NCBI GenBank assembly: GCA_963662155.1
Contig: OY759269.1
Span: forward strand, 10,169,600-10,233,599
Reading direction: 5' to 3'
Length of the DNA: 64,000 bases
DNA from: Lamellibrachia columna
Taxonomy: Eukaryota; Annelida; Polychaeta; Sabellida; Siboglinidae
The notes under the pieces are model-generated. The model saw nothing but the letters and a program-made list of their open reading frames with translations, was not told the origin of the DNA and did no database searches. The position numbers and the translations under genes are program-made. How positions within the stretch are numbered: position 1 is the stretch's first letter; each line of letters opens with the position of its first letter. This document shows positions 12,901 to 23,152 of the stretch, piece by piece.

Positions 12901-15900
12901 CCATGGCATGGTGTCCTTCATTGATGGATTGTCAGCTGAACCACTCAGACAGAAGGCCAACTATCTCAAACAGCTCAGGAACGAGGTATGCATGGCTCAG
13001 ACAAAGCTGCGTATTTGCTGCTTAAAGCTGCCTGTGATTTTTTGCTCGTCTAATTTTAGACGCCTTTTACGAAAAATCTAACCTATCTAGTATTGTCTCT
13101 GACATGCTAACTTGATTGTGCAAATTTGTTATGTAGCTTTGATTAAATAATTGGACAAGCTATTAAATTAATTTCATTTCAGCCCAACTGAAACTCTGTT
13201 AAAAATTTTAACAGCACACTTTATGTGATCTCATCAAGGTTATTCACTTTCACAATCAAAGTCAATACCTTATGATTTTAACAAAAACATGCTCTCTTAC
13301 CCAAGCACCGACTGAACATATTACATTTTAAACTATTCACACACTACATATTTGGACATCAATGAAACAATTAAGCATTGTGTAGGCTTAACATACGTAG
13401 GCAACTATTTTTCCTTTATAATTCTCCTGAATATATTACTACTTCCTGTGTTGTGTTTTTAAACTTTGGTTCACATTTGCAGGCCCAGATAGAGATCCAC
13501 GCAGCATACGGTTCCAACAAGGACATCTCTGTCTACCAGTCGGTCGGTCTACATCCACCGCAGATCTACATCGTGGGAAAAGTATCAAAGAAACATCACA
13601 AAGATGCAGTTGTGAGTCCCCATAGTTACGTCTTGTGAATTAAAATCATGCAAAAGTTCATAGCAATTCAGGCAGCGCTACCCATCATCTACCTCAAAAC
13701 AGCTTTCTGTTCCAAAAACTAAGCTCTACCTGGGCAAGCGCACATTCTCTGTAGCTGGGCCCGTAATCTGGAATGAACTCCCCGTCATCTTAAAATCATT
13801 GAAATTACAGCTACCAGGTACATCCTGCAAAACATTTTTTGCAAAATTGCATTTACCCCCTAAATCCTAGACAGCAAGGGTGATAGTACTTACTACTATT
13901 GGCATATGAACTAAATAAATTGTTGGCGAAACAGAAACATATTCAGGATCAGATCTAGGCTTGTTGGCGGGGGGTCTCAATCAGTCGTAGTCATATGTTG
14001 TTCTACTTATGAACTGGGGGGATGTGACGACACGTATCGTTATACTTGCAGAAGGGTTAATATTAGCTGGCTGCTAATACTTCAGTCTTTACATTGACAG
14101 TAGTTCCAATGTAGGCCTATATACATGTCCCTTTACCTTAATATTCGCCACGGACCCAGGGGATCTAAGACCTCCCTCCGTGGCCTAGGGGGGTCTTGAG
14201 ACCTCTAAGACCCCCTGGATCCGTAAAGCATATTTTAAAGGAATTTGTAACAAATATTTTGTTTGTTAATCAGAATGTTTTGAAAAACGTCTAAACATGT
14301 TTTGCCTGTCATTGACTTAAACACTAACGAGTATTACAGTATAGTTTTTGCAAATGTTTTAAGTTGATATCATTTAAATTATAGGTTTTGTGTACCTTGT
14401 TAAATCAAAGTATAATGTCATACACAGTGTTCTGTAAGGATAACATGCTTCATTAACTTGAAATAGTGCTTTATTTTGACCCATATAACAAAACATTGAC
14501 ATTGTTACAAGTTGTTTTAATTTGTATTGGCATTCTTTCTCAACCCAGTTCTTTTACAAAATGATTTTTCTATTCAATTATAAACTTTTGACCTTGTAAA
14601 TTTTACAGCCTACCTTATTAATACTCCCAATACACTTTGACAACCAGGTAAATTATGAAAACTATCAAATTTACCAAAACATTATGTTAAAATAAATTTT
14701 ATAAAAGAACTTTGAATAGGGAATGTGTTAAATGCACCAAGTAATCAATAAAAATGTTTGTATATTCGCTTTACAGACAGAGAGTAATAGTAGATGGTGA
14801 GATTTCAAACTGGAAATCTGTTTTGAGTGGGGTACCACAGGGATCAGTATTAGGCCCTATACTGTTTTTAATATATATAAATAATTTGGAGGATGACATA
14901 TCTAGCAAAGTACTCAAATTTGCAGATGACACAAAAATATTCAGAAAGGTTACTAATGATGCAGATAAACAAAGTTTACAGGATGATCTAGAAAAATTAA
15001 TTAAATGGTCAGAAAAATGGCAAATGTTATTCAATTTTGGGAAGTGTAAATGTATACACATAGGACATGGAAATATGGACGAGGAATATAAAATGGGAGA
15101 TGCTGTACTAGGTAGAACCACCCAAGAAAAGGATTTAGGAGTAACATTTAGTGCTGACATGAAAGTGGGATTGCTGCTTCGAAAGGAAATCAAATTCTAG
15201 GGCTAATTAGAACTATCACATATAAGGAAAACAGCTAATTGTACCCCTGTACAAAGCAATAGTTATACCACATTTGGAATATTGTATTCAAGCATGGAGG
15301 CCATATCGTAAAAAAGACATAGACAAGCTAGAAAGAATACAACGAAGAGCAACTAAAATGATTCCAGAATTGAGAGACCTTAGTTATGAAAGTCGCTTAT
15401 TACAATGTGGTTTGACAACACTAGAGACCAGGAGACTAAGAGGAGACCAAATAGAAGTGTTTAAAATAGTGAACGGTTATGAGGATGTTGATAGGAATAT
15501 GTTCTTCAAACTTAAAGAAGGCAGTAGAACCAGAGGACACAAAGCAGCATTAGTTAAGGAGCAGTGTAGGTTGGACATGAGAAAGTACTCTTTCTCACAG
15601 AGGGTGATAAATGAATGGAACAAACTGCCAAATGATTGTGTTAATGCTAGTAGTGTGAATATGTTTAAAAATAGAATTGACAGATATCTGATAAGAGCGG
15701 GCTACACATAGATGAGAAAATTGTTGGACTCTCGATAAGCCAATGGCTTCCTTGTCCACTTGCCATCTGGAACTTGTTGTTCGAGATGGCAATCTGGTTA
15801 AATCAAAAAATCTTTATGCATGTGATCGCACTTTTGCGTAACTGCATTGCTGGAACAGAGGGCACAGTTTCACTTGTGCCATTCTTAGGTACTTCCATTG

Positions 15901-17357
15901 ACTTCAGTCATGTGATCTCAGCTGGTCTACATCTCACTGGTTTTGAAGACGCTTGCCGACTTTCCTTCCTGCAGATCTTTGTTGAGGGCAGTTGGGAGTG
16001 TTGTTTGTGGTCGCCCTTGCCAGCCAGCAACATCAGCGGATGTGAAATACTGGTCTATGGCCAGCTGTGTAGGGGCGTCATGTTGCATGACAAGCACATG
16101 TCCAAACAGACTCTACTGAACTTTGACTCTCAATCCAGAGAATCCAGGTTCAAATCCCACTGCGGTCACTTCGAACCTTTGGCAAGTTTGATCACCCCAC
16201 GTTGCCACAGTTCACTCAACTGTATAAATGAGTACCTGGCAATACAGACAGTGGTGGAAAGGTGAACGAATAGTCTTCGCGCAATTGCAGCATGGCTGAA
16301 TGCTTCCGAGAGAAGTTGAGATTGCCTTGGAAAGAACAGGTTTGCCAGGGGGTGAAGTGTAAAGCGATTTGAGCGGTCCTTCAGACTGGATACCGTGCTA
16401 TATAAGAACGTACCTTTTTTTACGTACCTTTTGATGACAGACAAGCTCAGTGGGTTGCACGCACTTTTTCGGTAGAGGGCATTGTTCGAGATTCGCTGAA
16501 CCTATCTGATGCCCTTTAATGAGGAATAATTTTCCAAGTACATTATGAATAATGGACACATTCCCTGGATGATGTGTATTATTGGGACTGTCCCTGCAGG
16601 TGATATCTGAAGGCTACGCAGCCCACTTGGCATGCCTGGCGTCAGACAGTGCTTCAAGACCAGCCACGGGAAACACACGCATGTTCCTGCGCAAGTCCTG
16701 CTTCAGCCTCCCCGGGCAGAACCAGGGATGTGGTCGGAAGAAACAGGTGGGCACAGTACACTATTGTTTTCCCAGTGAATCCAAAGTCAGTCAGGCAATT
16801 TCTCCCAATGTACAAAAATGTGATTTTGTTTCAATAAAAATGGTACACTTCAGTTGTTGGCTTCTCACCGACTGGCAGTAGCATTTTTGTCGAATCCTAC
16901 AATGTTGTTTTTTGAGAAAATAAAATGGAAGGTGCAGCCGTCATTTGTCTTGCAAACAAACCAGATTTTATCTTCGTACACAGGGATCTGTTATTGATAG
17001 GTGCATATGTTCCCAGCCAGCAACTAGAAATTTAAACCTGTGCCCTTTTTATGTTCGTGATTATTTTTTAGGGTGCAAAAAAATCCTTGAAATGTCAAAA
17101 TCATTTGCACTTGATTTGTATGACATGAACCTTGAAGTAAATTAATGATCTGTCCCCAGGTGAAGAAGACGACATCCCTTCCTCCGACTGCAGTGTCCCG
17201 CTCTGAATTGCTCTGCAAACGACAGGAAGTAGGATCTGTCTCGATCGGGATAACCGAAGATAGAAGCACTGTTGTTGAGTCAACGGGTTCACTCCAAGGC
17301 AGCAGGAAAAAGAGATGGTCAGGACGCAGCATGTCTCCACGGGCGGGAATTGAATAA
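308..17357 (+). CDS. PITPNM: PITPNM/RdgB/Nir-family phosphatidylinositol transfer protein, 3' 16 coding exons (5' partial)
   Basis: Exons: 308-409, 781-924, 2643-2817, 3482-3692, 4797-5256, 6103-6273, 6883-7044, 7432-7580, 7880-7996, 8943-9059, 9898-10046, 12296-12445, 12802-12985, 13483-13611, 16600-16746, 17160-17357. Every junction is AG/GT and phases match throughout. The sum is 2765 nt, giving about 920 residues and a TAA stop. Recognisable blocks, in order, are an acidic linker, LVLHGG-SIMDS, the DDHD domain and the LNS2 domain. Known for the family: a membrane-associated protein that moves phosphatidylinositol and phosphatidic acid at ER-plasma membrane contacts and supports phosphoinositide signalling (photoreceptor RdgB in flies, Nir2 in vertebrates). 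The N-terminal PITP domain and FFAT motif are not in the window. The intron-8 donor GTTGTA is weak, but the next exon continues the conserved sequence. Exon ends were set by reading frame and splice signals only. Confidence 0.93.
885..2405. repeat. 40-bp minisatellite made of the PITPNM exon-2 end plus its splice donor, about 38 copies
   Basis: The unit is about CACCACTGTCCTCTTCCT + TGTGCTGCATGGAG + GTAGGTCA, 40 bp. The first copy is the coding end of exon 2 ([10 protein letters not shown]) with its functional donor at 925. Later copies keep TGGAG|GTAGGT in most units, with variants GTAGTT, GTAGAT, AGAGTTAGGT and GAGATTAG. One copy near 1631 is 2 bp shorter, and the last units are degenerate. 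Because 40 is not a multiple of three, use of a downstream donor shifts frame unless three units are included. Confidence 0.97.
2406..2642. other. Remainder of PITPNM intron 2
   Basis: This is AT-rich intron sequence with an imperfect two-copy direct repeat of about 50 bp around GACATACCATGATAGTGACA (about 2440-2513). It ends in the acceptor TTTCCCTGCAG at 2642. No gene is seen. Confidence 0.6.
4247..4362. repeat. 26-bp minisatellite (GGTTGCATTGTGGGTATTTG-type), about 4 copies
   Basis: Four tandem copies of a unit containing TTGCATTGTGGGTATTTGTA, with variants at the first and last units. It lies inside PITPNM intron 4. Confidence 0.85.
4430..4565 (-). mobile_element. SINE 3' region, minus strand
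   Basis: Read on the minus strand, this gives AATGAACAGGTCTGCC, GGGGTGAAGTGTAAAGCGC, AGGACTGGATAC and TATATAAGAACTTACC followed by a T-rich tail. The same order is found at 16300-16430 on the plus strand. It is the tail shared by the tRNA-derived SINEs in this window. The tRNA-like head is missing, so this is a 5'-truncated copy. Confidence 0.7.
4797..7580 (+). CDS. PITPNM: PITPNM DDHD domain exons (with a divergent Ser-rich insert)
   Basis: Exon 4797-5256 begins [17 protein letters not shown], then has about 90 polar residues, then [16 protein letters not shown]. Exon 6103-6273 encodes [15 protein letters not shown] and [11 protein letters not shown]. Exon 6883-7044 is a low-complexity linker ([11 protein letters not shown]). 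Exon 7432-7580 encodes [16 protein letters not shown] and [13 protein letters not shown]. Known: DDHD domains occur in PITPNMs and intracellular phospholipase A1 enzymes and are named for conserved Asp/His residues that can bind metal. The GDSIG pentapeptide keeps the GXSXG pattern of the lipase-type members. Whether there is any hydrolase activity cannot be told from sequence; in Nir proteins the domain is mostly regarded as non-catalytic. Confidence 0.9.
5257..6102. other. PITPNM intron 5
   Basis: AT-rich intron. A repeat-like block (about 5925-6075) contains CCCCCTGTGTGGGATCTTTT, then CCCCCTGGCATAGACACC and TGTCTCTTCCGAAAGACGCA. It is compositionally distinct from its surroundings and looks like a dispersed element, but I cannot name it. 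The acceptor is TATTGTTTCAG, ending 6102. Confidence 0.45.
6274..6882. other. PITPNM intron 6
   Basis: AT-rich, with no repeat array or coding signal that I can support. It begins with donor GTAGGT (6274) and ends with acceptor CTGTTGCAG (6882). Confidence 0.55.
7195..7385 (+). mobile_element. 3' end fragment of the CR1-like LINE family
   Basis: The segment matches the 3' end of the LINE at 14765-15800: AATGATTGTGTTAATGCTAG, then GATCTGATAAGAGC and the 3' UTR block CTCTCGATAAGCCAATGGCT, CTTGTCCACTTGCCACCTGG. It is truncated at the 5' side and diverged, with no open frame left. It lies in PITPNM intron 7. Confidence 0.8.
7880..13611 (+). CDS. PITPNM: PITPNM linker and LNS2 domain exons
   Basis: Exon 7880-7996 ([10 protein letters not shown]) and exon 8943-9059 ([35 protein letters not shown]) lead into exon 9898-10046 ([29 protein letters not shown]). 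The LNS2 core is in exons 12296-12445 ([20 protein letters not shown]), 12802-12985 ([32 protein letters not shown]) and 13483-13611 ([21 protein letters not shown]). Known: LNS2 is a HAD-like fold shared with lipins, and in Nir2 it binds phosphatidic acid at the plasma membrane. Here the lipin-type DxDxT motif reads SIDGSF, so the first Asp is absent. This fits a lipid-sensing rather than phosphatase role. These are the best-conserved exons in the gene. Confidence 0.93.
7997..8942. other. PITPNM intron 9, no further feature seen
   Basis: AT-rich sequence from donor GTAAGT (7997) to acceptor TGTCTCCCAG (8942). No tandem array, transposon protein or RNA gene could be supported. Confidence 0.5.
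9060..9897. other. PITPNM intron 10, very AT-rich
   Basis: It contains a nearly pure A/T block (about 9590-9780) of ATTATTAT/TATATA type. The end (about 9815-9880) reads GCTGTGAAGCGCCACAAACA...CTGGCGCTATGTCAAATAAA, which resembles the GCGC-containing tail of the LINE/SINE families nearby. No coding signal. Confidence 0.45.
10047..10609. other. 5' part of PITPNM intron 11
   Basis: Unique-looking AT-rich intron between donor GTGAGG (10047) and the 28-bp array. No coding or RNA feature found. Confidence 0.5.
10610..12190. repeat. 28-bp minisatellite (GGACAGCGAGGGGTGCAACT + TCCTCAAA), about 56 copies
   Basis: A long tandem array in PITPNM intron 11 with purine-rich plus strand and frequent variants (CTCGAA, CTCGGA, CTTGAA; CAGCAAGG/CAGCGAGG; CAACAT/CAACTT/CAGCAT). 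The unit has no stop in any frame on either strand. Open frames up to 249 codons on plus and 176 on minus are therefore products of the repeat. Three units make an 84-nt, 28-residue period. Confidence 0.97.
13640..13875 (+). mobile_element. LINE ORF2 C-terminal remnant (CR1/L2 type)
   Basis: One frame reads [20 protein letters not shown] followed by [22 protein letters not shown] and a stop. The pattern (R/K)TFSVAGPxxWNxLP...FK..LKxxLF is typical of the extreme C-terminus of CR1/L2-type LINE ORF2 proteins. The upstream ORF is absent. It lies in PITPNM intron 14 just after the exon. Confidence 0.65.
14140..14228. repeat. Imperfect inverted repeat rich in GGGTCTTAGA
   Basis: The left arm ACGGACCCAGGGGATCTAAG pairs with the complement of CTCTAAGACCCCCTGGATCC on the right, and a palindromic centre (GGGGTCTTGAGACCTC) lies between. 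It may be a small foldback or MITE-like element in PITPNM intron 14. I do not recognise the family. Confidence 0.5.
14765..15800 (+). mobile_element. 5'-truncated CR1-like non-LTR retrotransposon, frameshifted
   Basis: The copy starts inside the reverse transcriptase ([16 protein letters not shown]), then [18 protein letters not shown] and the catalytic FADDT box. At about 15165 the frame breaks: the segment after SADMKV is shortened relative to the copy at 50905-53805. A second frame from 15274 to 15711 continues with [34 protein letters not shown] and [12 protein letters not shown], then stops. The 3' UTR CTCTCGATAAGCCAATGGCT follows. It is inserted in PITPNM intron 14 in the same orientation as the gene and is inactive. 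Confidence 0.93.
16060..16440 (+). mobile_element. tRNA-derived SINE with LINE-like tail
   Basis: There is a Pol III B-box-like sequence GGTTCAAATCCC at 16147-16158. It is followed by CCCCACGTTGCCACAGTTCA, ATAAATGAGTACCTGGCAAT, GTGAACGAATAGTCTTCGCG and GCATGGCTGAATGCTTCC. The tail is GTGAAGTGTAAAGCGATTTG and GTGCTATATAAGAACG, ending in a T run. The body is shared with 31848-32085. The A box is poorly preserved here. The left boundary is uncertain. Confidence 0.75.
16600..17357 (+). CDS. PITPNM: PITPNM C-terminal exons
   Basis: Exon 16600-16746 starts [15 protein letters not shown], the position of the family's conserved DGYxAHL block, and continues into a basic, poorly conserved tail. Exon 17160-17357 encodes KKTTSLPPT, a Ser-rich stretch, [14 protein letters not shown] and stop TAA (17355-17357). 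The tail is rich in Ser and Arg/Lys, as in other Nir proteins. The 2988-bp intron before exon 16600 was enlarged by a CR1-like LINE (14765-15800) and a SINE (16060-16440). Confidence 0.85.
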
Positions 17358-17580
17358 GGCAGATTGAAGGGAAGGTACACATTTTCATTGGTTAATTAAA
17401 TAAGGCAGATTGAAGAGAAGTTACACGTTTTCATTGGTTAACTGTTAACTTATTAATATTTATAACATCTCAGTTGCTTCAAAATAATATTCGTACCATG
17501 TTTCTATTTTGAAATTGTGTCCTTCATGTCTTTACATTTTTGAAAAGACAGATCAATAAATCAGCACATATGAAGGTTAA
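17358..17580 (+). other. Probable start of PITPNM 3' UTR with AATAAA signal
   Basis: An AATAAA hexamer lies at 17555-17560, about 200 nt after the stop codon. A short local direct repeat (ATAAGGCAGATTGAAG...AAG) occurs at about 17355 and 17401. The true transcript end could be much further downstream; other AATAAA-like hexamers occur in the AT-rich stretch that follows. Confidence 0.4.
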
Positions 17581-20500
17581 ATATACAACAGCGATAATAA
17601 TTTAAACATGAACTATAGCATTGGTAATTTATATGTACTTTGAGGCGAAAGAATTGGGGCATTTTAATTACACTAGTGAACTATAATTAATATTAATTAA
17701 TTATACTTTCTAACTATAATTAATTAATTATACTAGCCCAGCTAGCTTAATATCAGTTAATCAGTTAATATTGTACATCCCTTTTAATGAGGATTAATAC
17801 TGTGTTGTTTTTACATCTGAAGGGAAAAGGGAAGGTTGAGTAATTATTTCTTTCCCACATACGAATCTTCCCATTTACACAATGTTAGGTGCTTCTGTTG
17901 AGGCACTTTGAAAGGAATTTGCTTTTCATGTTGAAAAACGAATGAATGAGCGATCATCCTGTGGCATACAAATGGGAAATAGATATATTTAGTGTTTCTG
18001 AAATGGAAGTGTCGTTTACAGTTAGGGTTAGCACCTGGTATATAGAGTGATAGACAGTTGTCCCCCATTGGTGTGGGTTGTTTTGTTTCAACTCTAGATG
18101 GGGTGAACGTGTTTATAGAAACAAATCTAATGTTTGTAATGTTAAATAATGTTCTGTTACATGGAGAAATCCCAGTACTTTTTGTTGGTATCATTGACCG
18201 TTCCCTACAATTCTCCATGGTATCACATACGCTAAAACCTATGGTATCAGCAAACCGTAAGATCGCAAACAAACCCGCATGATTATCTGTAAACTGCAAT
18301 ATATTGAATGCTTCTCATGAGACTTTAATTCAGCTGACTGCACAAAGATAAAATAATCACGAGAGTTACTCTTCGAACATGGTTTGACCAGATGCTCTGT
18401 TAATATGCATGTTATTTAACCACCCATATCACGTAATCAAAAAGCTTGTTGAAAACGCACAAAACCATAAGGAATGCCCCGCCCCGTAAGACCATAAATT
18501 TTTGGGAATATCCATGAGACTTATGGGTAAATCGAAGGAGTTGGCATATATGATGGTATTTGCAGTTATATGTGTAGAAAACAGTTTATGGAGTATGTAA
18601 ATATGAATAACTTACTTTGGTGTTGGTTCTGATTATTTTACGTAATCACTGGTTCAATGGGTGAAGTGACTCCTGCACATCAGTGCTGTCTGGTATCATT
18701 TCAATAGCATCCCTACATGGCTGCATATCAACTGATGGAGCCAGGACATTCATTGTTCCTTCCTGGTTACACTGAATTAAAAGCATGCATGATTACTTCA
18801 ACATCTGTATTCTGGGCACACATTAAAGGGACTGTACAACGGTTTTCATTGTTATCTGATAGGAATTTCACGTACCATATTTGACCCTAATTTGCGTACA
18901 CCCCTTTTTTAATCAGCAGGGTTCAGTTATTGTATTTTGACTATTGTGGAACAACTGAAAAGTATCGCCATCTGGTGTTAAGCAGTTGGCATCACTTTTC
19001 AGTTTCCCTTCACTAGTCCAAAATGACATCACTAGTGTTAAACAGTTACATTTTTGTCTAGAGAAAAAAATTTTGTGATAAGAACAGATTCCTTGACAAG
19101 TTCCAATTATCTTAATTGTTGATAGACCTTAAAGTTAATCAAAATTAACAATGCTATACTTCATGTTTTAATTTTTATAACTAGTATAATTATTGTAAAA
19201 AAATGGTATAAAATAGTGAATTTGACAGACCTTTGAAGATTTATTTGTAGGCCTTTTTATTTTACAATTTCCAAGCATGTCATAAAATGTCATATTTTAT
19301 ATCATTGCCAAATCGTGTATTTACTTCAATATTAAGACATGAAAGATCCCAATGGTAACTTTTGTTTTGCATGGATATTATTTGTACATAACCAGGATGT
19401 CATAAATACTAATACATTGAGTGTCACAAATGGCCAGCAAATCAGTTGTTATTGAAAATCATTGTACATTCCGTTTAACACATCATCTTTCACCATAGAC
19501 CAAAAGTTGGTCTGGCAAAGTTTGGTTTCGCCACTGCTCGTACTGATGTTGATTAGTGCACTGCTGCTACACTAGGTGCAAATATGGACAGCATATAATT
19601 GTTGACCATAATTCTTTCTACCACCTCGTCATATAGACTTACACAATTCTCATGGTTAATTTGCACAAAATCACATGGAATCCATTAGTAATTTTTTTTA
19701 TTTGATAGTGTTTGTTGGAGAGGAGACAAAATCATAACGGTAATAATTGTGAAGGTCTTTTTTTGGTGTTAATAGAACTGTATTGCTTGTTGTAATGTGG
19801 ATTATCAGCACCCACATGTCTAGGAAATTATATTCGTAATTTTTTCAAATCTTGTCAAAACTTGCATCCTAGTATCACAAACGTACATGTTGTTATGCAC
19901 TTAAAAGTCTATTTTATATAAATGTCTGTGAAGTATTTAACAGAACAGGATCATAGACAGTATATGTTTTTCACCACTGTTTATCTCTATTTTATGTGTA
20001 ATTATTAGTGTTATATAGCTCTTGTTGTATGTGAGACTATATACGTTATATAGCTGTTGTTGTATGTGTAACTAGATGCACAGACACTGTTATTTGTAGT
20101 TATGCTATTGAAAACAGTACTGCTGTATCCCCATATCTAGGCTTGTTAATTTGTCCCATTTGATATATTGTTGTCTCAATGTCCCGTAATGTTGAGAAAA
20201 CATTAAATATTGCCAGCTTCTGTGAAGCTTCCTATACGAGTAAGTGCTTTACCTCAAGATGGCTACTTTCAAGTCTCACAACATTTTAAATTGGCTCTTA
20301 GCAAGTGTAGTAAAGTAAATAACACATGCTTAATGCACTGAAATGTAATAAAATTAAATTGTTAAAGCTTCACTATCCACTTAAAGGTGTCTTACATTTT
20401 ATTGCAGAAAATTAGTGTTTTCGACTTCCTGCAGAATTTCTTTTAGAAAACTTTGTAATATCAGGTTTCTTGTTATAATTGTGTCCCCTTGGCTGGTCAA

Positions 20501-21718
20501 AGATTGTTATATAAAAACGAGTGTCTATGACTGATATTGAAAGTATTAATTTTAGCTTAATTTGATGGCTTAATCTCATTCTATAGATACAACCCTGTGT
20601 TTTGTTTCATTGATGTAAATAGGAGAACTGCCTCAGGTGTGTGTATATGCTATGTCCGATGCAGGAGTTGTTTGATGCGTATTAGTATTAATATTCATGT
20701 TTTTGTGATGTTACTTTTATTGTGGTTAATGTCTAAGTCATGTTCAAGAATTGATATTAATTAAACATAGACTTGTTCGTAGTTGGGACACGGTATGCTA
20801 AGTTGTCACTCAGCCATTAGTTAGCCGTTAACAAGGCTCACTTACACGTATTTATGAGACTTTATCATGTGCTGTGGTAGTTCTAGAACCATATAATTTT
20901 ATATTTTCAAGTTTCAGGGCACTGTGATATCACAATGCCCTGTTAAAGGTCGTGTTTGTTGCATCGAAGGAAAATGTATAAGAACATTACAAAAATTCTT
21001 TAGAATACTTATTATTTTTTTTTTCACCACTGATATAGTTTGACGACAATGTGCTCACCATAGACTAGTCTCTGTATGATAACAAGTGTAACCATTCTTT
21101 TGAATACAAGTTTATTATTTGTTAATTTTTATCACTGGGAATGACAATATATTTTGTTGGCAATGTGCTCACTGTTGTTATGTCTCTTTACCAAAAGTGG
21201 TTTTAAATGTTGTACTGGTTTAACAAAATATTATGCATAGAGAAACTAAAGGTTTAGCTGACGTATATACCGTTGTTGACACATACATATGGTATAAGCA
21301 GAATTTAGATATTACATGTATACTATTCGTTTACACATAAAGTGGCAGAGTTGTTTTCCTATAATGTTTTATGTTGTTATTTGTTACTTTAAATGTGCTT
21401 ACAAAATATATATGGTCACTTCTCACATAATGTTGACACGTGGTGTTTCCTGGCAGGGGAATAAAATTCATTATATTATTTAATCCTTTCGGTCACATAA
21501 AACAACAACTTAGCAATCGCACACACAATATGACCATAGTATGTAATATTAATTGTGACAGGTGTATCTAATACATTTGTTTGCAGTTTGCATGTAGTTT
21601 TCGTGTGTCATTCTGATGTAATAATGACATATTCTACTAGTTGTTCATTAATGTTAGAGGTTTCCTTTATAATTGTTTGTGACTGGCTTCAGCACTTACA
21701 ATTATGTGTCATCAACTT

Positions 21719-21720
<2 letters not shown>
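17581..21720. other. Long AT-rich region after PITPNM (3' UTR and/or intergenic), no gene recognised
   Basis: No splice-linked coding blocks or conserved protein motifs. Minor items: a TTAATTAA-rich block (17680-17745); a near-perfect 26-bp palindrome AGGGCACTGTGAT/ATCACAATGCCCT at 20916-20941; and an inverted pair AACTGAAAAGT/ACTTTTCAGTT near 18950-19005. A 151-codon minus-strand open frame at 17844-18299 has no recognisable motif. If PITPNM has a long 3' UTR it would lie here. Confidence 0.5.

Positions 21721-21723
<3 letters not shown>

Positions 21724-21806
<83 letters not shown>
21724..21806. repeat. (CA)n microsatellite
   Basis: About 40 uninterrupted CA dinucleotides, ending in CACCACACACCCACCCAC. 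The His/Thr frames across it are artefacts. Confidence 0.98.
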
Positions 21807-21879
21807 ACACACCCACCCACTATTCCTGACCTCACTGACCTGCTGGCTGACTTGAGGGTGATGTGTACAATTGCAAAAA

Positions 21880-22135
21880 AACTGAATGATGCATATCCAG
21901 TCCTCAGGATATGTCAAAGCACTTTACACATCATCATCCCTGGCTGACCTGTTCATTCCAATACCAACTCAACTTTTCAGAGAAGCAGTCAGCCATGCTG
22001 CAATTACTGCGCGTCATTCATATTCACAGCCACCGCTAAATATACACAGGTGTTCTTGTTCAGCTCAGTGAACTGAGTCAGTACGAAGTGAACTAAGCTT
22101 CGAAAGGGAAAAAAATTCGAACCTCGGTCATCTCG
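21880..22135 (-). mobile_element. tRNA-derived SINE, minus strand, diverged
   Basis: On the minus strand the order is a GGTTCGAA B-box-like sequence (near 22110-22120), a body with GCAGCATGGCTGACTGCTTC, GGAATGAACAGGTCAGCCAG, then GTGTAAAGTGCTTTGACATA and AGGACTGGATATGC. It follows the same layout as the copies at 16060 and 31848 but is more diverged. The left and right limits are approximate. Confidence 0.65.
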
Positions 22136-23150
22136 ATGTTCGAATCACTGTGATACTGTGATACTGTGCTCCACGCAGGTGTTCACTTTGCAGAGAAAGA
22201 GATACGTGAACGGATTGCAATGAACGCTTGTAGCATGAGAGTTGTGAGACTGAAACAAATGCAAAGAAAAGTAAACATAAATAATTGAGCTGTTGTTGAT
22301 ATTATATTTCAAATATCTAATTTAACTACATGCCCTTATTTTATTGACATTGTAGGAAACCTTTTCCAGAAATCCAAAGAAACGTTATAATGGTCGCCTA
22401 TGAAAAAAAATTGTCTAATCCAACCAGCTGCATCGTCAGTTATACTGACTCCACCAAACGGAGTACCTGAGAACTTCGATGCAACTTGAACAGCAGGTGT
22501 AATTTTTTTATCACGTGACATGTCAAGTAGCATGAGTATATTTGTGGTAGAACTATGTGGAGAGTTTGGCGACTGTAGGTGCCAGTTTTCTCGGTTATTT
22601 GGCGTGCGTTGTTAAACTACAAAAGTACCGATGACTGCGGCGCACTAATATTTTGTAGGCAATGGTCGACCTCAAATAACAACACACGTAGGCTGTTAAA
22701 CTGGTCCAATATATAAGTAAGAAGATTCGTATTCCTAGCCATATACGAACAGTGGTACGTAACTTTGACGCTTTCACACAAGTCAGCTTAATACGTGGCT
22801 CAACTTTCTTGATTTCGACATGCAAGAAGGCGACATTCGTCGAGAAATATGAAGCAAACAGGGTAAAGTGTCAATGTTGTTTCGATTAAAACAATTGACA
22901 CTGAAATGAGAGCTTTGACACATCAACTATTTAAACATACTGCAGAATATCATGATAAAACTGGCTGGCTGCAGTTACGCACGCACGCACGCACGCACAC
23001 AACGTTGGCCTGTTAGGCATAAACAAGACTGTGGTGTATAATACTTGCATTTTTAGTACAACCTTGGTGAATTGGGTTCTCTCAACCTGGCGACATGGTG
23101 AAAGTGATTTTAAATAGTTCATGAACTCGTGACGAGACGGCGCTGTTGTA
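22136..23150. other. Intergenic, no gene recognised
   Basis: It holds a short (CGCA)n run at 22978-22997. A 65-codon minus-strand frame at 22336-22533 is open, but I cannot assign it to a family. No other structure could be supported. Confidence 0.4.
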
Positions 23151-23152
23151 GC

